Below are positions 16,693 through 24,722 of a stretch of DNA of 64,000 nucleotides, in pieces. The notes under the pieces are model-generated. The model ran no database searches. It was not told the origin of the DNA and worked only from the letters and a program-made list of their open reading frames with translations. The position numbers were made by a program, and so were the translations under genes. Source of the stretch: JAJYTL01 sp046705265. GTDB lineage: Bacteria > Pseudomonadota > Alphaproteobacteria > Ferrovibrionales > Ferrovibrionaceae. The first letter of the stretch is position 1, and the number at the start of each line of letters is the position of its first letter. The stretch spans positions 1 through 64,000 of the forward strand of contig JBJKQL010000008.1 in NCBI GenBank assembly GCA_046705265.1, read 5' to 3'.

Positions 16693-18501
16693 TTAGCGCA
16701 TCTCTTCCATTGGTTGGACGCCCAACACATTGAGGCCAGCGGCGATCACCACGGCAAGGGCCCGCGTCATGGCGAGCCGCGCCGTTGTGAGCGCCCGGTC
16801 ATCGGCAAGAACGAAGCGCAGCCCCGCGCTATCCTTTCCCAAGTTCCACAAGGCATGGAAGGAAGATGCCAGATCGTAGAGATAAAAAGCCACGCGATGC
16901 GGCTCATGCACCTCCGCCGCGGTCTCCACCACCCGCGGCCAGTTTAGCATATCCTTAATCAAAGCAAGCTCGGCCGGATGGGTCAAGCGATCGAGATCGG
17001 CTTGGCTCAGCGCCGTCGCCGAGAGATCGAGATCGGGAAACGTGCTCTGGCCGACCCGCAACGCAGAATGGGCGCGGGCATGGGCGTATTGCACGTAGAA
17101 GACCGGATTGTCCTTCGATTGCTCGGTGACCTTGACGAAATCGAAGTCGAGCGGCGCGTCGTTGCGCCGGGTCAGCATGATGAAGCGGACGACGTCGCGC
17201 CCCACCGCCTCGATCACGTCGCGCAGCGTGACGAAGCTGCCGGCCCGCTTTGACATACGCACGGGCTCGCCGCCGTCGAGAAGGTTGACGAGCTGGCAGA
17301 TCTTGATGTCGAGCTTGGCTCTGCCGCCGGTGAGCGCGGCGAGCGCCGCCTGTACCCGCTTGACGTAACCGCCGTGATCCGCGCCCCAGACGTCGATCAA
17401 CGTCTCGAAGCCGCGTTCGAACTTGTCGAGGTGATAGGCGATATCGGCCGCGAAATAGGTCCAGGACCCGTCCGATTTCTGCAGCGGCCGGTCGACATCG
17501 TCGCCAAAGCGCGTGGCGCGGAAAATAAGTTGTTCTCTCGGCTCCCAGTCTTCGGGGAGCTTGCCCTTGGGCGGCGGCAGGGTACCGGTCTCGACCAGCG
17601 TCTCGCCACGGGACGCGCCCATGCGCTCCAGGGTTTCGACGGCATGCTGGATGCGCCCCTCGTCGTGCAGCCGCCGCTCCGAGACGAAGACGTCGTGGCG
17701 CACGCCAAGCGCCTCGAGGTCGTCGCGGATCGACGCCACCATGCTGTCGCAGGCGGCATCGCGAAAGAGCGCGCGCCAAGCATCGCCGGGCCTGCCTTCA
17801 TCTTTCGGCGCGAACCGATCACCATAGCGTTCGGTGAGCGCCGCCGCGACAGGTTTCAGATAGTCGCCGCGGTACTGCCACTCGTGGCCTGGGAACAGGC
17901 GGCTGAACAGCGCGTCGTCAATATGGCGGCCAAGGGCCTCGAGGTAGCGGAGATAGACCGATTCCGCGAGCTGCTCGACTTGTTGCCCGGCATCGTTGAT
18001 ATAGTATTCGCGAGATACGGCATAGCCTGCCTTGTCCAGAAGCGCCGCCAGCGCATCGCCAAAGACGGCGCCGCGACCATGACCGACGTGAAGCGGCCCG
18101 GTGGGATTGGCCGAGACGTATTCCACGTTGATACGCGTGCCGCCGCCGATTTGAGAACTGCCGAAATCTGTTCCCGCGCGGAGAATGTCGCGGATGCGGG
18201 CGCGCCAGAAACTGTCTTTCAGGCGGAGATTAATGAACCCCGGACCGGCTACCTCGGTGCCGACGACGCCGGGTTCCGCTTCAAGCCGAGCGGCGAGGCG
18301 TGCCGCGATGTCACGCGGCCTCGCCCCGGCGGGTCTTGCCATGATCAAGGCGGCGTTGGTGGTGATATCGCCGAATTCCGCGTTCTTCGGAGGCTCGACC
18401 ACGATCGCGTCGAAGGCCACGTGCTCGACATAGCCCCCATTTTCCGCCTCGTGACGGGCGTGGCTCAAGATGCGGTCGCGGAACTGGGAATAAAGATTCA
18501 T
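16693..18501 (-). CDS. argS: Arginine-tRNA ligase
   Basis: This 602-residue class I synthetase charges tRNA-Arg. The HIGH-type motif is GPLHVGHGRGAVFGDAL near residue 130, and RMSKRAG plays the KMSKS part. The C-terminal DALR anticodon-binding domain ends in LNVLGVQPMEEM. It leads the long minus-strand run toward the Tat and SurE genes. Confidence 0.97.
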   Translation of the reverse strand: MNLYSQFRDRILSHARHEAENGGYVEHVAFDAIVVEPPKNAEFGDITTNAALIMARPAGARPRDIAARLAARLEAEPGVVGTEVAGPGFINLRLKDSFWRARIRDILRAGTDFGSSQIGGGTRINVEYVSANPTGPLHVGHGRGAVFGDALAALLDKAGYAVSREYYINDAGQQVEQLAESVYLRYLEALGRHIDDALFSRLFPGHEWQYRGDYLKPVAAALTERYGDRFAPKDEGRPGDAWRALFRDAACDSMVASIRDDLEALGVRHDVFVSERRLHDEGRIQHAVETLERMGASRGETLVETGTLPPPKGKLPEDWEPREQLIFRATRFGDDVDRPLQKSDGSWTYFAADIAYHLDKFERGFETLIDVWGADHGGYVKRVQAALAALTGGRAKLDIKICQLVNLLDGGEPVRMSKRAGSFVTLRDVIEAVGRDVVRFIMLTRRNDAPLDFDFVKVTEQSKDNPVFYVQYAHARAHSALRVGQSTFPDLDLSATALSQADLDRLTHPAELALIKDMLNWPRVVETAAEVHEPHRVAFYLYDLASSFHALWNLGKDSAGLRFVLADDRALTTARLAMTRALAVVIAAGLNVLGVQPMEEMR

Positions 18502-18887
18502 GCCCTTCAGGCTCGAGTGCCCGGATTCTGAAACTCGCGTGATGCTCCATCCGGCCTCTGGCGCATTCCGGAATCGAAGGACGCGAGCATCTTATTGATT
18601 CCTGGTTCCGTTATGGTTTCGAAGTCCGCCTTAGGCCCGATTGAGATTAATGTGGCGCAGTTCGAAACCACGACACGAAGTTCGACACGCGGCCGGGCGC
18701 ACACTAGCCCGAGCCTTGTCCCACCGCAAGACGCCGCCGCGAGCCTCGTGTTTCGATGGTCGTGACGGCTTAAGCTTTTGCCCTGCTCTGGGGCCTGCTA
18801 TGATCCGGCATCGATCGAAAGAGGCCGGTTGCCGCCGCTCCAACCTATCCGAGAGGATGGGGATGGCGTCTGCTGGCGGAGCGAGCC
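18502..18887. other. Divergent noncoding gap between argS and the cyclase gene
   Basis: This 386-nt gap has no convincing gene. The short frames across it show no family motif, and no dGTPase remnant is visible. A TATGAT (18799-18804) about 85 nt before the cyclase start could be its -10 box, with only a weak TTTTGC upstream. The argS promoter is not obvious. Confidence 0.5.
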
Positions 18888-20672
18888 ATGGAAGCAGTTT
18901 TAGGGCGCAAGCTAGCGGCGATCCTCTCGGCCGACGTGGTGGGGTATTCCCGTCTTGTCGAGGCCGACGAGGAGGGCACGCTCGCGACGTTGCGCGGCCA
19001 TCGCGCGGCCATGGACCGTCTTCTTGAGGCGGAAGGCGGGCGCATCGTCTCGACCGCCGGTGACAGCGTCCTGGCCGAATTCGCAAGCCCGGTCTCGGCC
19101 GTGCGCGCGGCGCTTTCGGTGCAGGCCGCGATTCGCGAGCGGAATGCCGCGCTCCTACCGGAAAAGCGCGTCATCTTTCGGATCGGCATCAACCTCGGCG
19201 ATGTGGTCGTCCAGGGCAAGGATCTGCTTGGCGAGGGCGTGAACGTGGCGGCGCGGCTCCAGGAGATCGCGCCGGCAGGCGGCCTCTTCATCTCGGCCAA
19301 AGTCCATGACGAGGTTCAGGGTAAGGTCGACGCCGGGTTCCTCGACCGCGGCGAGCGCCAGCTCAAGAACATCGTTCGGCCGGTGCGGACATTCGAAGCC
19401 ACGAGCGATGCCACGGCCGTCACCGGCGAAGAAGCGGCAATGCCGTCACCGGCGGCGGATCAGCGATCCGCCCCGAGCAGTGGACCCTCGCTAGCGGTGT
19501 TGCCTTTCGTCAATATGAGCGGCGATCCGGAAAAGGAATATTTCAGTGACGGGATCACCGAGGATCTCATCACCAACTTGGCGCGTAGCCGCTGGTTCTC
19601 TGTTGCCGCGCGCAACTCGACTTTCGTCTACAAGGGCAAGGCGGTCGACGTCAGCGCCGTCGGCCGTGCGCTTCACGTCGGCTACGTGCTCGAAGGAAGC
19701 GTCCGCAAATCCGGCAATCGCGTTCGCGTCACCGCGCAGCTGATCGAGACCGAGAGCGGCAGCCATATCTGGGCGGAGCGCTACGATCGCGAGATCACCG
19801 ATATTTTCGATCTGCAAGACGAGATCACGCTCGCCGTCGTGCAGGCGATCGAGCCGGCACTCTGGAACGTCGAGAGCCGGCGCGCGGTGCGCAAGGATCC
19901 GCAACGGCTGGACGCCTGGGATTGCGTGCTGCGCGCTTTTTGGCACGCCATCCGCATGACACGTGACGATAACGTGGAAGCGATCCGCTTTGCACGCCGT
20001 GCAGTCGAACTCGACCCCACCTATGCGCGGGCATGGTCGAATCTCGCGTTCAATCTCGCGGTAAGCTGGTTCTGGGGCTGGGCCGCCGATCGCGAAGCAG
20101 CAATGGCGGAAAGCCTTGAAGCCGCGCAACGGGCGCTTCGCCTTGATTCTGAGGACGCGGAGACCTTGGGCACGCTGGCCTTGATCCACGCCTGGCGCGG
20201 TGCCGTAGAGAAGGCGATCCGCTATGGTCGCGAGGGGCTTCGCTTGGACGCGGGCGAGCTTTTCGCCATCGTCGGGCTTGGTCTCGGCCTGATTTACAGC
20301 GGCGAGCCCGATGAGGCCATCGCCGTCTTCGAAGCCGGTCTCGAAGCATTATCGGGACAGGGGAAGACGCGTGAGCGCTGGCCTGTGCTGGGTTTGATCG
20401 GCCTCGCGCATCTGGTCGCCCGGCGTTATGAGAAGGCCATCGAGTCAAGCCGCGAGGCGATATGGGCCAATTCCGACTATCCTGAAAATTATCGAATTCT
20501 GGCCGCCGCTTACGCGCAGCTCGGCGCGATCGAGGAAGGCCGCGCGGCGGAGGCCGAATTCCGTCGCCGGACGCTGCACGGGGCGGGTGAGATGCAGGTT
20601 TCGCAGCAGCCTGCCCTAGCGACCGTGATGGCGCCGATGATCGAAGGCATCGCCAAGCTCGGACTTAAATGA
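18888..20672 (+). CDS. Class III adenylate/guanylate cyclase with TPR repeats
   Basis: The 594-residue protein has an N-terminal class III cyclase domain (about residues 5-170), a TolB-like segment starting at PSLAVLPFVNMSGDPEKEYFSDG, and C-terminal TPR repeats. Metal-binding Asp16 (LSADVVGYSR) and Asp59 (STAGDSVLAEF) are present, as is GEGVNVAARL with the transition-state Asn and Arg. The Lys that normally reads the purine is replaced by Ser55 in GRIVSTAGD, so nucleotide choice and activity are uncertain. It sits between argS and erpA, where dgt is commonly found in related genomes. Confidence 0.88.
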   Translation: MEAVLGRKLAAILSADVVGYSRLVEADEEGTLATLRGHRAAMDRLLEAEGGRIVSTAGDSVLAEFASPVSAVRAALSVQAAIRERNAALLPEKRVIFRIGINLGDVVVQGKDLLGEGVNVAARLQEIAPAGGLFISAKVHDEVQGKVDAGFLDRGERQLKNIVRPVRTFEATSDATAVTGEEAAMPSPAADQRSAPSSGPSLAVLPFVNMSGDPEKEYFSDGITEDLITNLARSRWFSVAARNSTFVYKGKAVDVSAVGRALHVGYVLEGSVRKSGNRVRVTAQLIETESGSHIWAERYDREITDIFDLQDEITLAVVQAIEPALWNVESRRAVRKDPQRLDAWDCVLRAFWHAIRMTRDDNVEAIRFARRAVELDPTYARAWSNLAFNLAVSWFWGWAADREAAMAESLEAAQRALRLDSEDAETLGTLALIHAWRGAVEKAIRYGREGLRLDAGELFAIVGLGLGLIYSGEPDEAIAVFEAGLEALSGQGKTRERWPVLGLIGLAHLVARRYEKAIESSREAIWANSDYPENYRILAAAYAQLGAIEEGRAAEAEFRRRTLHGAGEMQVSQQPALATVMAPMIEGIAKLGLK

Positions 20673-20692
20673 CCGCCGGCAAGGCAGGGAAT

Positions 20693-20720
20693 TTGACAAG
20701 CGGGCGCGGGCGCCTACATA
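20693..20720 (+). promoter_or_regulatory. Promoter of erpA
   Basis: A perfect TTGACA (20693-20698) is followed after 16 nt by TACATA (20715-20720), about 67 nt before the erpA start. The -10 is only partial. Confidence 0.45.
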
Positions 20721-20787
20721 TGAGACGGGCCTGCGGACGGGCCTCTTGAACAGAGCCTGAAAAGTCGGTGAGACGAGGACGGCAGCG

Positions 20788-21141
20788 ATGAGCGAGACGA
20801 GCGTGATGGAGGCGCCGGCGATTTCGGTCACGGCAAGCGCGGCGCGGCGCATTGCCGAGATCATCCGCGACGAGGGGACTCCCGGCATGATGCTGCGCAT
20901 CGCGGTTACCGGCGGAGGCTGTTCCGGCTTCCAATACGATTTCACCCTCGACAATACCCGGGCCGAAGATGATCTCGCGGTCGAGCGTGACGGCAGCACC
21001 GTGCTCGTCGATCAGGTTTCGCTCGAATATATGAAGGGCGCGGAAGTGGATTTCGTCGAGGATATGATCGGCGCTTCATTCCAGATCCGCAATCCGAATG
21101 CCACGTCGCGGTGCGGATGCGGGTCGTCCTTTTCGGTATGA
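20788..21141 (+). CDS. erpA: Iron-sulfur cluster insertion protein ErpA
   Basis: This 117-residue A-type carrier delivers Fe-S clusters to apoproteins. All three cluster Cys are present: one in GGGCSGFQYDF and two in the C-terminal SRCGCGSSF. The leading ISVTASAARRIAEIIR is typical. It has its own promoter and a strong intrinsic terminator directly downstream. Confidence 0.93.
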   Translation: MSETSVMEAPAISVTASAARRIAEIIRDEGTPGMMLRIAVTGGGCSGFQYDFTLDNTRAEDDLAVERDGSTVLVDQVSLEYMKGAEVDFVEDMIGASFQIRNPNATSRCGCGSSFSV

Positions 21142-21166
21142 TCCATCGGAACATCGTGTTAGAAGC

Positions 21167-21196
21167 AAGCCCGGCTCCAGCCGGGCTTTGATTTTT
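21167..21196 (+). terminator. Intrinsic terminator of erpA
   Basis: AAGCCCGGCT (21167-21176) and AGCCGGGCTT (21179-21188) form a perfect GC-rich stem, followed by TGATTTTT. This is the clearest rho-independent terminator in the window. It ends 5 nt before the xthA ATG. Confidence 0.9.
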
Positions 21197-21201
21197 AGCC
21201 A

Positions 21202-21975
21202 ATGAAGATTGCGACCTGGAACGTAAATTCGATCAAGGCGCGCCTCGGCCACGTTCTCGCTTGGCTTAAGATGGCGGCACCCGATGTCTTGCTCTTGCAG
21301 GAGATCAAATGTCAGACCGGCGATTTCCCGACCGCCCCGTTTCTCGGCATTGGATATTCGGCGACAGTGCACGGGCAGAAGGCCTATAACGGTGTCGCCA
21401 TTCTCGCGCGGCTTGCGATCGAGGAACCGCGCACCGGCCTTCCCGGCAGCGATCACGACGAGCAGGCCCGCTATGTCGAGGCAACTGTCGCCGGCGTTCG
21501 CGTGGCGTCTCTCTATCTGCCGAACGGCAACCCGATCGGCACCGACAAATTCCGCTATAAACTCGACTGGATGGAGCGGCTTCGCCAACACGCCGAATCC
21601 TTGCTCGATGGCGATCGGTTGGTCGTCCTCGGCGGCGATTACAATGTCTGTCCGACCGATCTCGACGTTTGCGATCCAGCGGCGTTTGCCGGCGATGCGC
21701 TGTGCCAGCTGCAAAGCCGCGCCGCGTTTCGCGCCCTCCTTCACCTCGGCTTGACCGACGCGTTCCGCGCACGTCACCCGGACGAGCCGCACCGCTATAG
21801 TTTCTGGGATTATCAGAACCGCGCCTGGCAGCGCGATCAGGGATTGCGAATCGATCATCTGCTGCTGAACGCCAATGCAACGGATCGGCTCCAGCGTTGC
21901 GATATCGACCGCACGCCGCGCGGTCTCGAAAAAGCGTCCGATCATGTTCCGGTCTGGTGCGAGATCGATACATGA
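21202..21975 (+). CDS. xth: Exodeoxyribonuclease III
   Basis: This 257-residue member of the exonuclease-endonuclease-phosphatase family repairs abasic sites. MKIATWNVNSIKARLGH opens the protein, LLLQEIKCQ carries the metal-binding Glu, GGDYNVCPTDLDV the active Asp/Asn, and LRIDHLLLN plus SDHVPVWCEI close it. There is no ribosome-binding site between the erpA terminator and the ATG, so translation may be leaderless or depend on read-through. It overlaps the next gene by 4 nt (ATGA). Confidence 0.94.
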   Translation: MKIATWNVNSIKARLGHVLAWLKMAAPDVLLLQEIKCQTGDFPTAPFLGIGYSATVHGQKAYNGVAILARLAIEEPRTGLPGSDHDEQARYVEATVAGVRVASLYLPNGNPIGTDKFRYKLDWMERLRQHAESLLDGDRLVVLGGDYNVCPTDLDVCDPAAFAGDALCQLQSRAAFRALLHLGLTDAFRARHPDEPHRYSFWDYQNRAWQRDQGLRIDHLLLNANATDRLQRCDIDRTPRGLEKASDHVPVWCEIDT

Positions 21976-24065
21976 GCGATCCGCAGCCGCGCCCGCAAGG
22001 CGATTCCCAATCCACGGTCTCGGCGACGATTGCCGGGCAGGAGCGGCGGGCCGATTCCGCGGGTGACGACGGGAAGGAGTCGAAGCGCCGCTCATTCGGC
22101 GATCTATGGCAGCGCTGCAAGAAGCTCATCATCGGCGCGCCGCGCAATCCGCTCGCGACCGATACGCGCCATGGCATGGTGCTGATCGCTTTCCTGGCCT
22201 GGATCGGACTCGGCGCCGACGGCCTCTCTTCGGCGAACTATGGTCCCGAGGCCGCTTTCGTCACGCTCGGCGCCCAGACCCATCTCGCGCTCTATCTCGC
22301 GGCGATGACGGCCATTGCGGTCTTCATCATCAGCTTTTCCTACAATCAGGTCATCGAACTGTTTCCGTCGGGCGGCGGCGGATACAAGGTGGCGACCGTG
22401 CTCATCGGGCCGCGCGCTGGGCTGATTTCGGGCGCCGCGCTGATCGTCGACTACGTGCTCACCATCGCAATCTCGATTGCGGCCGGCGCCGACGCAGTCT
22501 ACAGCCTTCTGCCCTTGAGTCTGCTAAGTACCAAAATCTTTGTCGATATCGGCGCCCTGCTGGTTCTGCTCATTCTCAACCTCCGGGGCGTGAAGGAACC
22601 GATCAAGATTCTGCTGCCGCTCTTCCTCGGCTTTCTGCTGACCACCTGGGCCCTGATCATCTATGGCGTTGCGCTTCATGCACGCGCCCTTCCGACCCTG
22701 GTGCCTGCAACGCTCCACACCACGATCTCGGTCGCGCGTTCGATCGGCTGGCTTGCCGTGCTGTCGCTCCTGTTCCGCGCCTTCGCCTTCGGCGGCGGCA
22801 CCTATACCGGGATCGAGGCGGTTTCGAACAACGTCAACATCCTGAAGGAGCCGCGCGTCGCGACCGGCCAGTGGACCATGCTCTATATGGCGGCCTCGCT
22901 CGCCTTCACTGCCGCGGGGTTGATGGTTCTCTACCTGCTCTGGCATGCCATGCCCGAGGCCGGCCGGACCCTGAACGCCATCGTCTTCAAGCTTATTCTC
23001 GAACACGCGTTCGGGTCTCACACGCTGGTGATCAATGTCATCATGCTGACGACCCTGGTCTTTGCTGCGGCGATTTTGTTCGTCGCCGCCAACACCGGTT
23101 TTCTCGGCGGCCAGGCGGTGCTCGCGAATATGGCGGCCGACCGCTGGGTGCCGCACCAGTTCAGCCAGCTCTCGAGCCGGCTGGTAACGCAGAACGGCAT
23201 CGTCGTGATGGGCGTCTCGGCGCTCGCCATCCTGCTTTTGACCCAAGGCAAGGTCGATATTCTGGTCTCGCTTTACAGCATCAACGTGTTCATCACCTTC
23301 ACGCTCTCGACAACCGGGCTCTGCATCTATTGGTGGCGGCACTGGGGCAAGGTTTCGAAGCCGGCGTTGCGCCTTCTGCTGTCGGCTTCCGGCGCCGTCG
23401 TCTGCGCCAGCATCCTGATGGTGACGTTGATCGAGAAATTCACCTCCGGCGCCTGGATGACTGTGCTGATCACCGGTCTCGTCATCGCGCTTTGCTTTCG
23501 CATCAAGCATCATTACCGCGAAACCGCGCGTCAGCTTGCCAAGGTCGATGCCCTTTTCGCCACCGCGACACCGACGGGCTCGATCGAAAATCCGCCAGAG
23601 CTTGATCCTCAGGCGCCGACCGCGGTTTTTCTGGTCGGCGGCAGTCTCGGCACCGGCATGCACACGCTGCTCGCGACCCAGCGGTTGTTTCCGAAGCATT
23701 TCAAGAACTGCATCTTTATCAGCGTCGGCGAGATCGATGCCGGGAGCTTTTTCGGCGAGGAGCGCCTGACCGAACTCCGCAGCGAGGTTGAGGGCAATCT
23801 CGCCTTCTACGTCAATTACTGCCATCGCCGCGGCATGGCCGCGACCTCGTTCCATCGCTTCGGCGCCGATACGGTGGATCAACTGACCCAGCTCGCCGAT
23901 CAGGTGATGCAGCAGTTTCCGAACTGCGTGTTCTTTGCCTCTAAGCTCCTGTTTTCGGATGATAATCCGCTTGCCCGCTTCCTCCACAACCAGACGGCCT
24001 TGAGCGTGCAGCAGCGCCTGCAGGCGAAAGGCGTGATCATGACCATCCTGCCGATGAAGGTGTGA
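21972..24065 (+). CDS. APC-superfamily transporter, KimA-like
   Basis: The 697-residue protein has about 12 membrane segments and a C-terminal soluble domain of roughly 160 residues. GADGLSSANYGPEA, the glycine-rich FPSGGGGYKV and the ILNLRGVKEP loop match the KimA/YdaO potassium importer branch of the APC superfamily as I recall it. The soluble part (AVFLVGGSLGTGMHTLLA onward) resembles the cytosolic domain such proteins carry. The N-terminal 70 residues are polar and unconserved. The start at 21972 overlaps the xth stop as ATGA. Transport of potassium is likely but amino acids are not excluded. Confidence 0.8.
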   Translation: MSDPQPRPQGDSQSTVSATIAGQERRADSAGDDGKESKRRSFGDLWQRCKKLIIGAPRNPLATDTRHGMVLIAFLAWIGLGADGLSSANYGPEAAFVTLGAQTHLALYLAAMTAIAVFIISFSYNQVIELFPSGGGGYKVATVLIGPRAGLISGAALIVDYVLTIAISIAAGADAVYSLLPLSLLSTKIFVDIGALLVLLILNLRGVKEPIKILLPLFLGFLLTTWALIIYGVALHARALPTLVPATLHTTISVARSIGWLAVLSLLFRAFAFGGGTYTGIEAVSNNVNILKEPRVATGQWTMLYMAASLAFTAAGLMVLYLLWHAMPEAGRTLNAIVFKLILEHAFGSHTLVINVIMLTTLVFAAAILFVAANTGFLGGQAVLANMAADRWVPHQFSQLSSRLVTQNGIVVMGVSALAILLLTQGKVDILVSLYSINVFITFTLSTTGLCIYWWRHWGKVSKPALRLLLSASGAVVCASILMVTLIEKFTSGAWMTVLITGLVIALCFRIKHHYRETARQLAKVDALFATATPTGSIENPPELDPQAPTAVFLVGGSLGTGMHTLLATQRLFPKHFKNCIFISVGEIDAGSFFGEERLTELRSEVEGNLAFYVNYCHRRGMAATSFHRFGADTVDQLTQLADQVMQQFPNCVFFASKLLFSDDNPLARFLHNQTALSVQQRLQAKGVIMTILPMKV

Positions 24066-24179
24066 CACGGCGCTGCCACCGGACAGCGGCCCTGCGCGAA
24101 ATTGGGGCATAGCGCATCACCACTCTTTCCAAAGCAGCTTTCATCCCATTCCGGTCAGTTGTTGAGTTGCGCGCGCCCC

Positions 24180-24220
24180 GGCACAATCGGCCTTCCTTAT
24201 CGGGGTTCCGGGCTTGTGCC
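24180..24220. repeat. Inverted repeat in the convergent gap
   Basis: GGCACAA (24180-24186) and TTGTGCC (24214-24220) are perfect 7-bp arms with a 27-nt loop, about 115 nt after the transporter stop. No U-tract follows. Confidence 0.35.
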
Positions 24221-24459
24221 ACTGCTATTTCCGGGTGCGCGACTGAGCGGGCTTGATGGCGCAGGGAGCGTAGCGGCGGTGACGCCGACGCGACGCGGCC
24301 GGCGAGCTTCGCGTAACGCGGCCCGGTGCCGTAGATGCGGTGCTTCTCGGGCGTGCCGCGAATCGAACCTCAACTGTGGCCGCCGGAGGCTAAATGGCCG
24401 ACATGGGTGATTTTCTGCCGGTCCGCTTCGCGGCGTCTTGAAGGAAAGCCCGACATCCG

Positions 24460-24493
24460 GCACCCCACTTTGAATATCAAGGAATTGGGGTGC
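24460..24493. repeat. Hairpin in the convergent gap
   Basis: GCACCCCA (24460-24467) and TGGGGTGC (24486-24493) are perfect arms, and an inner CTTTGA/TCAAGG stem extends the fold toward an ATA loop. No U-tract follows. It could end transcription from either side. Confidence 0.45.
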
Positions 24494-24722
24494 AGGTTGC
24501 CGGAGCTACCGAACCGATCACAGGACCTCGCTACACTATTTCATCTCAGGTTGCCCGCGGCGACGCGTTGATACAAGCGGTCGCGCGCTTCGGAGAGCCC
24601 GAGACCGCTGCCGCTGATACAACACGCCACAGTAAATAATCCATTGTAGGAAAACCCAAGGATGCGCCTATGCAGGGTTTTGAGGTCTTGACCGCACTGG
24701 CCAAAAGACGTTCCAGGCAAAT

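Larger units (their letters stand above)
24066..24722. other. Long noncoding gap between convergent genes
   Basis: This 657-nt stretch separates the ends of the transporter gene and the histidine kinase gene. No frame across it gives a recognisable product and no tRNA is visible. It contains two hairpins, listed separately. Its length is unusual for this compact genome and may mark a decayed gene. Confidence 0.5.

Noticed and set aside
22524..24110. A 528-codon minus-strand open frame opposite the KimA-like transporter
   Set aside because: The plus strand encodes an intact membrane protein; the opposite frame has shadow-type composition.
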